Assembly: GCA_030849805.1 (NCBI GenBank)
Contig: JASANZ010002109.1
Coordinates: 1-46,996 of the forward strand
DNA: 46,996 nucleotides
Direction of reading: 5' to 3'
Source: Sergeia podlipaevii
Taxonomy: Eukaryota > Euglenozoa > Kinetoplastea > Trypanosomatida > Trypanosomatidae
The position numbers were made by a program, and so were the translations under genes. The notes below the pieces were generated by a model, which was not told where the DNA came from, ran no database searches, and saw only the letters and a list, made by a program, of their open reading frames with translations. This document shows positions 1 to 10,016 of this stretch, piece by piece (positions within the stretch are counted from its first letter, which is position 1; each line of letters starts with the position of its first letter).

Positions 1-1461
1 AGGTACGCAGAAGCCGCCGCGTGCAGACACAGAGTAGCCCTCGGTACATTCGTCGCATACGTTGTCATCAGAACAATGTGTACATCCCACCCAATTGCAG
101 CGCACGCAGCGTTTGCGTGTCTTGTCAAAAAACTTGTACGCGTGCTCACAGCGCTCACACATGTTAGGTGACGTGCATAGATCGCAGTGCGGTACAGTAC
201 AAGGGATGCATTTGTTGTTATGCAGCGTGTAACCCTCCTGACAGCGCTTACATTCACCATCCTTCTCGCACAGGTCACAGTTGGGTATATCGCAGCTCAC
301 ACATTTGTAGTTCACAAGCGAGTACTTGCCATCACATGCCGCGCACTTGTTGTCGTACGTGCAGTTCAGGCAGTTGGATAGGTCACACGCCATGCAGTGC
401 TTTTGGTCAGCAGTGAGAGAGAAGGTTTCTTCGCAAGTGTCGCAGATGTCAGTCTCCTTGCAGAGTTTGCATTTCGGAATGCGGCAGTACACGCATGTAT
501 TCTCGTGGAGAGTGTGCCAGTACGTGCATTGGGAGCATTTGTTATCAGCAGAGCACGTCTTGCAATTCTCGATAGGACACTCAAAACAGTCGTTGCCGAA
601 GAGATCGTAGGGTTCATGACATTCCGCGCAGGTCTCCGCAGCAGAACACTTCTTGCATCTCACGTCACTGCAAGGAACACATTCAGTTGGACTGACGAGG
701 GTGTGCTTGTCCTCGCACTCAGTGCAGTTGTTGACAGTGCTACATGTTGCGCAACCGTCAATCTGACACTTGATACATTTCTCTCCGTTCTTCTTGTATC
801 CTTCAGCACACTCAATGCAGCCGTCCTCTGGTTTAACATACCCCTCGTTACACTTAGCACAGTGCCAGGGGTAGTCGCACTTCTCACAGCCATCTGTTTG
901 TTCAGGGCAATAATAGCACACCTTTGGGTCGTCTTCCGAGATTGAATATCTATCTCTGCATCTGGTACACCTCCCATCGGGGAAGGTAGAAGAGCAAGCG
1001 TTTATATACCATAGATAGCAAAATGCGTTGCCAGGTGAAAACATCTCGTCGCATGTCTTGCACTCGTTGGTTGTCGTGTCGTACTCGAGGCAGCCCACTA
1101 CGTCGCCCTCATTGACCGTGCATGCTCTGCCGTCGTGGTACCGTGTCTTGCCCTCTATGCACTCTTCACACATACCAAAGCTTGGAGAAGAGTAGTTATT
1201 GTCGCATGTCTTGCAGTGCGCTGTGCGGCATGTAGCGGCTTTAGACTTGGTGGGTTTTTCCTTGTTAATGCAGATGCAAGCCGGTGTGATGGATTGGGGC
1301 TTGTACACCAGTTCTGTGTACTCCTTGTCCAAACACTCAAAGTAGTAGAGGCAATCGAAATCCTCACGGGAAGCGCGTACAGTCGTCGCAGTTGTGGCGA
1401 GCAAGAGAAGAATGGCTGCAAGAGCTGTGCGGCGGTATCTGCACGACGTGATTGGTTGCAT
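1..1461 (-). CDS. Cysteine-rich secreted/surface protein, partial (C-terminus beyond window)
   Basis: I read this frame by hand on the minus strand: it is open for 487 codons from an ATG at 1461 to the window edge, with no stop, so the C-terminus is missing. It starts with a signal peptide (MQPITSCRYRRTALAAILLL, then a short A/T-rich stretch). From about residue 30 the protein is a chain of cysteine-rich units of roughly 20-30 residues with repeated CxxC pairs, such as CKTCD, CEECIEG, CIECAEGY and CDECTEGY. This resembles furin-like/growth-factor-receptor cysteine-rich repeats and Giardia VSP-type surface proteins; kinetoplastids also have such surface-antigen-like proteins. No other in-frame ATG lies between 1461 and the upstream stop at 1576-1578, so the start is well defined. 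Whether it ends in a membrane helix, a GPI signal or nothing cannot be seen. Role in surface or receptor function is inference. Confidence 0.85.
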   Translation of the reverse strand, partial: MQPITSCRYRRTALAAILLLLATTATTVRASREDFDCLYYFECLDKEYTELVYKPQSITPACICINKEKPTKSKAATCRTAHCKTCDNNYSSPSFGMCEECIEGKTRYHDGRACTVNEGDVVGCLEYDTTTNECKTCDEMFSPGNAFCYLWYINACSSTFPDGRCTRCRDRYSISEDDPKVCYYCPEQTDGCEKCDYPWHCAKCNEGYVKPEDGCIECAEGYKKNGEKCIKCQIDGCATCSTVNNCTECEDKHTLVSPTECVPCSDVRCKKCSAAETCAECHEPYDLFGNDCFECPIENCKTCSADNKCSQCTYWHTLHENTCVYCRIPKCKLCKETDICDTCEETFSLTADQKHCMACDLSNCLNCTYDNKCAACDGKYSLVNYKCVSCDIPNCDLCEKDGECKRCQEGYTLHNNKCIPCTVPHCDLCTSPNMCERCEHAYKFFDKTRKRCVRCNWVGCTHCSDDNVCDECTEGYSVSARGGFCVP

Positions 1462-3599
1462 GAATTTCTTACCACTGAATGTCCAAGCTAAGTATTGTGC
1501 TTCTCTCTTGATGTTAAGTTCAGAGTGCCTGGATAAAGTACAACTTGATGGCTTGTATTTGTGGTCCTTGTATGCCTAGATAAAAGGGTATCTTTAATAC
1601 TTTTAAAAGCATTTGATAAAAGTATTTATGAGAAGGAAGAAGTATGATTGGCACAGGTCGGTTTGCGCTATATTTCCATCTGATAGTACCTCCAAGTACT
1701 ACACTGAAGCCTCCTGTAGGTAAGCGCATTAACACTTAACATCGTAGCTTGCAATGCAGCAACTTTGGTAGTCAATTTAGTTTTTCTTTAAACCGTATAA
1801 ATTGTTGCGTGTGATATATGATATTATGCATGTTAAAGAAGCAATGATCAGTCAAAAGACGCTCATCCTTGATTAAAAAAGAAACAGCAAGATTCCGCGC
1901 AGTGTAGTCACACACACACACACACACACACCCCTCCATCAGTCTCAAAAGAAAGCATAGCTTTCTCACATCATTTTCTACACTCTGTTCTGTATCAGCT
2001 TCCCTTCATGCCTGGTGGCTCTCCACACAAACTCTGTTCTCCCAATTTTATGCAACTAAAATCACTCAACCGTATTTCGGTCGACATAAAAAAGTGGATG
2101 ATCAATAGTGCAACTGTAATCTCATTGGAGTACCTGTCACGCCCACATCAATATAGATAGAAGCACATTAACTTCACGCGTCTCTGTACATGTGCCCTTT
2201 CCCTCGCATGACAAGCAGAGATGATATTCTCCTCGGGCTTCGCTAGTGTGTCCAAGAAAATAACAGATGCAGCCGTTTTCGCAAACTGTTGTCTGACCCT
2301 AGCAGTTGAAAGTATGTGTATCAGGCACACAATATAACCTTATGGCCATTGTTATACCATGAAAGTCTTTGTTTGTTGGCCACAAAGCGATTTCCAAAAC
2401 TTCACTTGGTTTCAATCATTCTCTACCATTGTCTTGCATGAAGCCTAGTCATCCCCTAGTGCAACTTAAATGTATATATATTACGTTATTGCTTAAGCGC
2501 AAATATGAGATGCTGCACTGAGCCATTTAGGAAATTTAACTGTGAATGCTTACATTTTAAAACAGGATGCCTACAAGGATTTGATTTCACTGATTGGAGC
2601 CTTTGGAAACCAAGATTATGACAATCGCGAAAGGAGAGAAGAAGGTTAGCCCAATGAATAGTCCTCTTTTTTTCTTCGCAAACACCTATTTCCAGGGCTG
2701 CTCTGGCGCGCCTGCTACATTCCACATACCCCCTTACAAACAATCGCCCAGAGCTCTATCTGCGGGAAGACGTGGATACCAGTCCTTCGGTCAGAGGGCG
2801 GTGCGGGGTTCAGGCTAGATTGGACGCCCAATGTGGATTGATATCGCTTTCTGGGCTTCACCTCACTTTTTTCATTCAGCCTTACGTGCAAATCCAAAGC
2901 GGGGATGGGAGAGGAAAACGTTAAGGGAGCGGAAACAGCGGCGGCCTCCTCATTCTTCTCTGGGGCGTCTATAGCGGCTGGAGTAGGTAGCTTAAAGACC
3001 TCGACCAAGTACATGGCAAGCTTCTTGCTGTTGAGAACTTTGTCTCGCTTCATCTCCTGTAGGTTGCATTTAGCTCGAATGGTAGCAAAAGCTGGGCGGA
3101 TGAGAAAGTGACTCGATATTTCTACACATCTGGTGTGTTGTATGCTTGTGAAAAAAAGCTAAGTTGAATAATTTCACCTTGGTGATATCCTTTTGAAATG
3201 GGAGAAAGATCTTGTGAACACAGTAAAGAAAGTGTGGGGCAATAGAATGCAGAATTGGTCAACTTCATAAGGTGAAAATATGCAGCAAAGGAAAGACGAA
3301 CAGGACACCCTTCGCATATTTCTTCAAGCAGTCCTTTATGCACATCTTGTTGTCTCATTTTTAAAGTTCATAATGCTCATAACAAATATAGATATAACAA
3401 TGATAAAAGCACAAAGCCTGTGAAAATAAAGGAACGTAATATATATATATATAGATTTATCTCACTTGACCCTCAGGAGTCATTCGATATTAGATGTCTT
3501 TCCCCACAGGCGCAGGCATAACCAGCACCAGTAGCCACAGTGCATACATGTTTACTAGCAGCGAACACTACAAGAGACCCACCATAGCCCAGTACATCA
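1462..3599. other. Long intergenic region, no certain gene
   Basis: This 2.1 kb spacer separates the PPR gene from the cysteine-rich gene. It is AT-rich, with a (CA)n tract at 1909-1931 and an AT tract near 3440-3453. The stretch at about 2700-3120 has a less AT-rich, coding-like composition and is listed separately. It should hold the 3'UTR of the PPR gene and the splice acceptor of the cysteine-rich gene. Confidence 0.6.
2715..3053 (-). CDS. Possible small protein or gene remnant (112 aa)
   Basis: This minus-strand frame runs from an ATG at 3053 to a TAG at 2715-2717. The N-terminal part (MKRDKVLNSKKLAMYLVEVF) reads like an ordinary amphipathic, charged protein helix and the middle is Pro/Ala/Glu-rich. 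The frame stays open upstream to the stop at 3159-3161, and the residues just before the Met (RPAFATIRAKCNLQE) also look protein-like, so the ATG may be internal to an older, longer gene. A pyrimidine tract is present on the minus strand at about 3151-3158. I do not recognise the protein. It could be a real small gene, a decayed fragment of a larger one, or chance. Confidence 0.3.
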   Translation of the reverse strand: MKRDKVLNSKKLAMYLVEVFKLPTPAAIDAPEKNEEAAAVSAPLTFSSPIPALDLHVRLNEKSEVKPRKRYQSTLGVQSSLNPAPPSDRRTGIHVFPQIELWAIVCKGVCGM

Positions 3600-6500
3600 C
3601 TAAGAAGAGGTGATATTCGGAATTTCACTGCCCTGTGCTTGTGTGGTGCATCCTTTCTTGGCTGCAAGCATGTTTGTATACTGCCTCCTCCATTGAATGA
3701 TCTGTGTTGCCTGCTCATGAAGACCAGCCTTGAGAAACGCCCCAGAAAGATGAAGTGCGGTTGCGGCATCGGGGACCCAGTTTCTATCCCGGAGCTTGTG
3801 TAGCGTCTCCACTGCCTTGTCAAAACGACCTACGCGTGTGTATCCGCGTGCAATGGCGTTTAGCGCTACATAGCTCACATCTCCGCCCTTGTCAGCAATC
3901 ATCTTTTCCAACTCCTCGATACGCTCCATCTCACCAACGCGGCAGAAATATGGAATAAGGCCATTGCAGTCTGATAACTGAAGCTCCTGCGTGTCGCTTG
4001 TTTCTTTGAGAAGGTCCACACATTTGTTCATTGCACTCTTGTTACCACACCTGCAGAAGGCGTCAATAAAAGGCCAGACTGAACGCTTCGTCAAGAGAGA
4101 CTTGTTCTCTGGCTTTTGAATGTCTGTATAAAGTCTTTGCACTTCTGCCTCCATCTTTGCCTTTCCATACGCCGAGGTCATGATGCAGTAGGTGAGATCA
4201 TCCAGGGGGATGTTGTTCTGTACGCGCACTTTGACTACATCTTCCAACTGCTCAAAGTTCTTTGCCCTCCCGTACCCATCGATCAGAATGTTATACGTGA
4301 CTGCGTTATCTGCATGGCCATTGGACAGAAACTCCTCGTGGAGCTTTTCCATCTTGGCGACATCACCGCTTTTAGCGTATGCATTCATCATTTGGTGGTA
4401 TGTGACGGAGGTGGGATGGGTGTCTGGGGAGGACTTCATGTCGTCAAAAAGTGCTTCCATCTCGTTTACCTTGCCAGACTTGCCTAGTACGTCGAGTACC
4501 GTCGTCGCGGTGACAGGGTTTGGTGGAATCTGCTGAAGCATCGCGTCAAGCACACCGTGCATCTTTGAAATATCGTTCTGAGCACTGTATAATGTCAAGA
4601 ACTGATTGTACACTTCTGTACCGGGAAAGAGCTTTGATGCCACCAGGTCGTCCCATGCGTCGGTTACGCCTTCGGTGTTGCCCATCCGGTTCAAAGAGGA
4701 CGCAAGAACGGAGTAGAAAGCCGCTGTTACTTCTCCACCGTTCTCCTTCATCAAATGCGTCGCCTCGCTCACCTTCTCAGATTCCCCCCAGCGCGCAAAC
4801 GCAGTGATGAGCGTACCAAATGTGACGTCGTTCATAGGAACGTTATCGTGGCGCATTGTTTCGAGTGTCTTCTCAAATGTGGCCTTGTCTCCCTTTTTAC
4901 TGTACATGCTCAGTAGTACATTGTAGATGTCAGTGCCGCGCGTAGGAATGGTTGCAAGGAACTTTGTAACATCATCCATGGCTTCGGGCCGATGTTGGGT
5001 GCCAAGAGCATGTAGCATGCTGGTTTGAACATGTGGGTGTTCATGAAGGTTGCGGCGTTTCGCCTCAGCGTACAGATGTGTTGTCATCTCTATGTCTTTC
5101 GAGTAAACGCGAATAAGCACAGCGAACGTAAGGGGGGTGAATTGTAGAGTCCCTGCATCCTCACGCTTACGTATTTCTGTGAGAAGTGCCTGCACCGTGT
5201 CATACTGGCGAAGATCACCAAAAACACCAATGAGGGTAGTGTAGAGTTGTATTTCAGGGCGTACATTGCGTGATTGCAGCTCGCTGTACAGCTCCTCAAC
5301 ATGTCGCGGGTAGTACTTGCCTAGCGCACGGAAAATCCACGTATATGACAGCGAGTCTGGGTACAGCTTGGCGGCGTCCATTTCGGCCTTTATTGCAAGC
5401 ACGCCCTTGACATTTCCCATCAGTGACAACCACTTGAGAACCTCGTTGTAGACCCGAACGTCGTCAGTGAGTCCTGGATACTGCATACGTGTCCATGCCT
5501 CCTGGAGCGCCTCTGGCCGCCCAGCAGCACCGTAGCCACGAATCACTGCGCGAACGTGTGCAGCGCTGATGTCCATATCAGGATCTCCCTGCTTCAGCCT
5601 CGACTCAATGGATGAAAGAAGGGTGTCCACCTTAGAAAGCATGAGTTCCTCGCTTCCACGGTCTCTATAGTGGAGTAGTCGCGCATAGACAGTTATAATA
5701 ATGGAGTTACCAGTCACATCGGGCACATATCCCAGAGCCGTCATCTCCGCCTCCACTCTAGCCACCTCCTCGACGCTTGTAACGCAGCGCACTTTCTGCC
5801 GAAGAATGGTAGCGTACATTTGACTATCAAACTGCACCTTGGCCTCAACCGCTGCCTCGAGGACACGCCCAAAAGCATCGTTCATGTCTTTCTTCCAGAA
5901 AACACGCAGCAACGCTTCATAAATAGCAGCAACATCGGCGGCCTCGGTGAGGTTTCTCTGTTTTACAGCGTCGAGGAGTTCAAAGAGCTTGTCTGCTTTA
6001 TTGAGCTTCTCGTAGCCTGCTATAAGTGCAAGGTAATCATCCTTGCTCAATCCATTCAGCGCCACTCCGTTAAGAAGCTCTTCTGCTTCTGTCTCAGCAC
6101 CCGCAAAGAGGTATGCTGCAATGCACAATGGGCGGAGCTCAGCATCGGCCTTCATCTCATTTGCAAGCTGCAGCATGAGATCTGTGCTGTCACTTACCTT
6201 GTACGACTCAAATAGATACCGGATTGAATCAACAGTTATAACGCATCCGTACTTGCGGAAGCGCAGAAACGCGCGAAAAAGCAAATGCGCCATATCGTGC
6301 TGTGAGTACACAACACACTCCTCTAGGGTGCCCTCCATGATTCGCGAGGCAGCAGCGGGATCAATCAGTTGCTTGCGAAGAAACTCCTGAAGAACAATCA
6401 TGAGGTGCGTCACAGTGTTCCTGAAATGGAGTTCGCGCTTGTGAGACCGCCAAACCACTTGACGCACGTGCTTGAGTACATGATGAGGTCGCGTCTTGAG

Positions 6501-6632
6501 TACCTTAACCAGGTCATCTTCATCTTTTTGGGAAAACGGTCGAAATGATGAAGGCCGGGCAAGCTGAAGCAGCGCCGGTCCAAACAGACCACCGCTACTG
6601 CGGCGTAACAGCAAAGCCCCAAGTCTCAGCAT
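3600..6632 (-). CDS. Mitochondrial pentatricopeptide repeat (PPR) protein
   Basis: A 1010-residue protein made almost entirely of about 35-residue helical hairpins. Clear PPR units include VTYHQMMNAYAKSGDVAKME, VTYNILIDGYGRAKNFEQLE and LTYCIMTSAYGKAKMEAEVQ, spaced 35 residues apart in the C-terminal half, with weaker units back to about residue 130. The N-terminus (MLRLGALLLRRSSGGLFGPA) is basic, hydrophobic and lacks acids, as in a mitochondrial presequence. PPR proteins bind single-stranded RNA; in kinetoplastids they act on mitochondrial rRNAs, mRNA tailing and ribosome assembly. I cannot assign it to a specific named kinetoplastid PPR factor. The start is supported by a very clean splice acceptor five nucleotides upstream. 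No endonuclease or other catalytic domain is visible. Confidence 0.93.
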   Translation of the reverse strand: MLRLGALLLRRSSGGLFGPALLQLARPSSFRPFSQKDEDDLVKVLKTRPHHVLKHVRQVVWRSHKRELHFRNTVTHLMIVLQEFLRKQLIDPAAASRIMEGTLEECVVYSQHDMAHLLFRAFLRFRKYGCVITVDSIRYLFESYKVSDSTDLMLQLANEMKADAELRPLCIAAYLFAGAETEAEELLNGVALNGLSKDDYLALIAGYEKLNKADKLFELLDAVKQRNLTEAADVAAIYEALLRVFWKKDMNDAFGRVLEAAVEAKVQFDSQMYATILRQKVRCVTSVEEVARVEAEMTALGYVPDVTGNSIIITVYARLLHYRDRGSEELMLSKVDTLLSSIESRLKQGDPDMDISAAHVRAVIRGYGAAGRPEALQEAWTRMQYPGLTDDVRVYNEVLKWLSLMGNVKGVLAIKAEMDAAKLYPDSLSYTWIFRALGKYYPRHVEELYSELQSRNVRPEIQLYTTLIGVFGDLRQYDTVQALLTEIRKREDAGTLQFTPLTFAVLIRVYSKDIEMTTHLYAEAKRRNLHEHPHVQTSMLHALGTQHRPEAMDDVTKFLATIPTRGTDIYNVLLSMYSKKGDKATFEKTLETMRHDNVPMNDVTFGTLITAFARWGESEKVSEATHLMKENGGEVTAAFYSVLASSLNRMGNTEGVTDAWDDLVASKLFPGTEVYNQFLTLYSAQNDISKMHGVLDAMLQQIPPNPVTATTVLDVLGKSGKVNEMEALFDDMKSSPDTHPTSVTYHQMMNAYAKSGDVAKMEKLHEEFLSNGHADNAVTYNILIDGYGRAKNFEQLEDVVKVRVQNNIPLDDLTYCIMTSAYGKAKMEAEVQRLYTDIQKPENKSLLTKRSVWPFIDAFCRCGNKSAMNKCVDLLKETSDTQELQLSDCNGLIPYFCRVGEMERIEELEKMIADKGGDVSYVALNAIARGYTRVGRFDKAVETLHKLRDRNWVPDAATALHLSGAFLKAGLHEQATQIIQWRRQYTNMLAAKKGCTTQAQGSEIPNITSS

Positions 6633-7436
6633 TGTAGCTAAAAAAAAAAAATGCTCAGATCTATAAAAGCTTTTTGTTTATTCCTCTCCTTTTCGCTCAA
6701 ATCTAGATATTAAACAAATAAATGTTTCCTACTACGTATTTCGTAAGATCTGCAAACAGTTTTTTTCTTCTTTTGAAAACTAGTGGATTTTCATGAAAAT
6801 ATAAATATCACTACTAATTGTTGTTGTCTCTTTGCTTCCTATTTTCTACCTCCCTACTTGAGCTATTTGTCAAGAATTTTTTGTTGTTAATTTTGCACAG
6901 ATTAAAGAAGGAGTAGTGGCAGAAAGCATCTCTATTACTCAAAACTAGTTGGCAATATGCATTTCGACAAATCAGAATAAGGCAGTCCAACCAACATGAA
7001 CATTATAAGCCCGCTCCTATGTGAATGAAAAGAACCGATCAGATTTCTGATACCCCCACTATGAAACGTACTGAAAATAGATAGCACACAGTGCACTGTT
7101 CTTCAAATAGAAAAAAAGTATGGAAATATTTGCCTGAATTTGTCACAGAAGTACACGCATTTTGTGTGGTTGCTGCTTACGACGACATGAAACTGCGGCG
7201 CTACTATAGTATAGCAAATATATATCGAACCCTCGCACTAGTGTGTTCTGCGTCTCCAGTGAGTTTTGAGCTTTTATCTTCCCTTGTTCTCTCGTCCCCT
7301 TGCCTCGTCTTCTTCTCTTCTGCCGCATCCACTAATAAAAGCTCTCTGCCGTCTTTTCTTCTATCTCAATAAGGAACTAGCATGGAGAAAGGAACGCATG
7401 TACATTTTCGCTTCTCTCGCTTTCTCAACTGCTCTA
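6633..7436. other. Intergenic region between MVD and PPR genes
   Basis: About 800 bases, AT-rich, with many short T- and A-rich runs and no convincing reading frame on either strand. It should contain the MVD 3'UTR and the PPR splice acceptor at its left end. Confidence 0.7.
6638..6651 (-). promoter_or_regulatory. Trans-splice acceptor of the PPR gene
   Basis: In the sense direction an unbroken run of about 12 T is followed directly by AG (6639-6638) and then CTACA before the ATG at 6632. If used, the gene-encoded part of the 5'UTR is only five nucleotides. Polypyrimidine plus first AG is the standard kinetoplastid spliced-leader acceptor; use here is inferred. Confidence 0.65.
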
Positions 7437-8591
7437 TCAATTCTTGATGAGGGATTTGGAAGCATCAAGATACTGCACGCCAGACCCAACAGGAGACTGC
7501 AGCAGCATCTCAAAAGATTTCTTGGGATAGTCGATAAGGTTCACAAAACTGCTGGGAGCAGCAATGGCAAGACGGCACCCATCCAACAACTCAGCATCGT
7601 TAAAGCAAAGCTTACTGACATCGGTTGGAAAGTGGGCGTTGAGCATCGCCACAATCTCGGGAAGATCGGGCTTGAGAGCAAACATGAAACAGTTCGCACC
7701 CGCATCAAAGGTGTACGCAAGGGCGTTGCGGCCTTTCTTGGCGTTGTAGGCGCGAATAAGCCTAATCAGAGCGTAGCTGTCCTCAGTTGCGTACTGAATT
7801 TTGGGGGTGGTGGTGCGGCAGATCTCCTGCAAGTCATCTGAGTCCCTCATCGTAATATCAGCAAACTTCTCAAAGTCGCGAGCCTTGATAGCCTCCGACA
7901 CGGCGTGCATGCGCTCCTGCACAATAGTCGTCACACGTTCCTTCATCATTGGGGATGTCTTGAGAGACTGCTGCATGCCAGAGGTGCTGGAGACGTCCTT
8001 CTTGTCTCCCTTGAGCACAGCACACATGACTTGCATCTCTGGCCAGTACGTCTCGTCCACAAACTGAGTGGCAATGCAATCAGTGCCGTCCGCGCGCTCA
8101 CCCATATGCCACTTGACAAACCCGCCGTAAGCACTGCGACACGCACTGCCAGAGCCAAGACGAGCGAGCATCGAAACATCAACATTGGCGCTGTAAGCCT
8201 TAACAAGCGCGGCCGATAGAGCGCAGTAGCCGCTAGCCGACGAAGCCATGCCAGCAGCAGTGGGAAAGTTGTTTTCGGAGACAATGTACGCCTTAAGGTG
8301 CTTCAGTTCCTCGGGGGAGTTATCGCGAATGCACTGAAGAACAGACTGAATGCGCGGAGTCGCGGAAATGTCGCTCTTCGTTCCGTTTAGCCACAGCTCA
8401 TCCTCAGAAGCATCACTGCGAAGCTCAACCGATGTTTTGGAGCGGAACGGCTTCGTCGAGAGTGTAATGCTGAACGAGTCGTTGGTTGGTAGAATCAGCT
8501 TCTCCCCTCCTTCACGTTTACCCCAATACTTGATAAACGCAATGTTAATTGGTGCCTCGACGGTGACACTGATCTTCTTATCGGTAGACAT
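7437..8591 (-). CDS. MVD: Mevalonate diphosphate decarboxylase
   Basis: The protein of 384 residues decarboxylates mevalonate 5-diphosphate to isopentenyl diphosphate with ATP, the last step of the mevalonate pathway that feeds sterols, dolichol and prenyl groups. Family hallmarks are present: NIAFIKYWGKR near the N-terminus, the substrate/ATP loop ASSASGYCALSAAL, GSGSACRSAYGGFVKW, and TFDAGANC carrying the expected catalytic Asp. It is a GHMP-kinase fold enzyme and its length matches the family. I chose the ATG at 8591 (MSTDKKISVTVEAPINIAFI): the frame is open further upstream, but those residues are Tyr/Ile-rich translated spacer with no homology to the family. No glycosomal C-terminal tripeptide is evident (ends SLIKN). 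Confidence 0.96.
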   Translation of the reverse strand: MSTDKKISVTVEAPINIAFIKYWGKREGGEKLILPTNDSFSITLSTKPFRSKTSVELRSDASEDELWLNGTKSDISATPRIQSVLQCIRDNSPEELKHLKAYIVSENNFPTAAGMASSASGYCALSAALVKAYSANVDVSMLARLGSGSACRSAYGGFVKWHMGERADGTDCIATQFVDETYWPEMQVMCAVLKGDKKDVSSTSGMQQSLKTSPMMKERVTTIVQERMHAVSEAIKARDFEKFADITMRDSDDLQEICRTTTPKIQYATEDSYALIRLIRAYNAKKGRNALAYTFDAGANCFMFALKPDLPEIVAMLNAHFPTDVSKLCFNDAELLDGCRLAIAAPSSFVNLIDYPKKSFEMLLQSPVGSGVQYLDASKSLIKN

Positions 8592-8993
8592 GGCGTAACA
8601 AGGGCAAGGATAAAAATAATGACTTATTTCTATGTATACTTTTTTTGATTTATCAATTTGTAAAACTAAAGTGTTATATACATATATTGATAGATACACA
8701 CGAAAATATATATATATATATATAAAGAGCATGTAGAAAAGAGAATATTAACGTCAAAGTCACTAGCTGCGCATAATACGCTATCAGGACAATATTAAAC
8801 TCCCTTCCAGCATCAACTTAATACTTGGAGAGGACAGATATAAAATGTCGCACTATACCAAAAAAAAAAAAACAAGAAATGAAATCAAATTCTTGGTGGG
8901 TAGAAGACAGTACTCTATATAGCTTACCTCATCACGACTATCGGCACCATCACCGATATTAATGTGGCTTTAAAGGCAACCACACGTCAGCCA
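8592..8993. other. Intergenic region, AT dinucleotide repeat
   Basis: About 400 bases with an (AT)n tract at 8706-8724 and an A12 run near 8861. No gene seen. Confidence 0.7.
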
Positions 8994-10016
8994 TCAATCG
9001 CAGAGCATTCCTAAAACTGCGTTGTAAGTCGCCATATTCACTGAGGTGACAGCAGGTGGGAAAAATATCTCGCTCTCCACCCAATTGTATTCATCAATCG
9101 AGTCTGCCTTCTTATGGTACATCTCCTCGCGAGCCTTCTTATTCTGCGGTGGACCATCACGCTCATGAAGAAAGAGAAACTTAAACCTTGCAGCATCTTC
9201 TAGCATCATAAACGCAAGATGAATGCGGTACTCCTGCGTGTGCACATTGAGCTGACAGCAGCAAAATGAAACTGGCCCACACAACTCACTAATAGAAGAA
9301 ACCAGGGCCGCAGGGTCCCTAGCGTTACAATGAACGCCAACGGTATTGGTGAAGTAGACGACCTTTGCCGGCTCGGCCTGAAACTGCTTTGAGGAGCCGG
9401 AGGCTAATGGGGCTGGCGTCTCAGTGGTTAAGTAAAGCTTCTCCTTTAGTGCGGCATCAGCCATTTGCGCCTGGCGCTCTGAAGCCGCACAGCGATCGAG
9501 CGTCTCGCATAGCTGCCGCTGAAGATTCCTGAGAGACTCAATAAGTTCCACAGCCGATGGATGTTGCAGAGTGTCAAGTCGAGGAAGCATACGTGCCAGA
9601 GCGGTATCCATATGAAGATCTGGGGGTACAAGATGATTGTGAGGCAGCTCAGAAGTTAGCTCGACCGTTGCCGCCGCTTTCGCTTTAACTGGCTCAGAAT
9701 CAGTATGGCCTGGTGCGTCATAATCGTGGGGACTAGTTAGGGGGACAGTGCAGTACACACGCGACACTATTCGTACTGTACAATTCTTTAGTCGTTGGCC
9801 GTTGAGTCTTTCTGTGACTAACTGAGCAGCAGCAGTGCGCTTAAAGCGAACGTAATAGCAATTTTGCTTTGAGGTTGCATCATACTGCACTTTCACCGAC
9901 TCTACTTCGTCCACGAGGGTCAGCCAATCCGTTATGTCCGCCAATGATACAGTATTATCCTCCTGATCCACAAATACGTATATGACGTTGGGATCTTCCA
10001 GCACGTGTGCCGCCAT
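8994..10016 (-). CDS. RRM-like RNA-binding protein with coiled coil, conserved hypothetical
   Basis: A 340-residue protein. Residues about 10-85 look like an RNA recognition motif: a first strand VIYVFVD, a helix around LADITDWLTLVDEVESVKVQ, an RNP1-like strand NCYYVRFKR and a last strand around CTVRIVSRVY. Residues about 135-205 are a charged helical stretch likely to form a coiled coil (LIESLRNLQRQLCETLDRCA). Residues about 220-285 (KVVYFTNTVGVHCN to RFKFLFLHERD) read like a second, more divergent RRM-type alpha/beta unit. Trypanosomatids rely heavily on RRM proteins for mRNA fate, so a post-transcriptional role is plausible but inferred. The RNP2/RNP1 aromatic residues are only partly present, so RNA binding is not certain. 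Confidence 0.75.
   Translation of the reverse strand: MAAHVLEDPNVIYVFVDQEDNTVSLADITDWLTLVDEVESVKVQYDATSKQNCYYVRFKRTAAAQLVTERLNGQRLKNCTVRIVSRVYCTVPLTSPHDYDAPGHTDSEPVKAKAAATVELTSELPHNHLVPPDLHMDTALARMLPRLDTLQHPSAVELIESLRNLQRQLCETLDRCAASERQAQMADAALKEKLYLTTETPAPLASGSSKQFQAEPAKVVYFTNTVGVHCNARDPAALVSSISELCGPVSFCCCQLNVHTQEYRIHLAFMMLEDAARFKFLFLHERDGPPQNKKAREEMYHKKADSIDEYNWVESEIFFPPAVTSVNMATYNAVLGMLCD

Noticed and set aside
397..945. 182-codon plus-strand frame
   Set aside because: It is antisense to the cysteine-rich gene; its residues reflect the complement of the repeated Cys codons, and the minus frame has a signal peptide and domain pattern.
7266..7841. 191-codon plus-strand frame
   Set aside because: It lies antisense to the conserved C-terminal part of MVD and has no protein-like features of its own.
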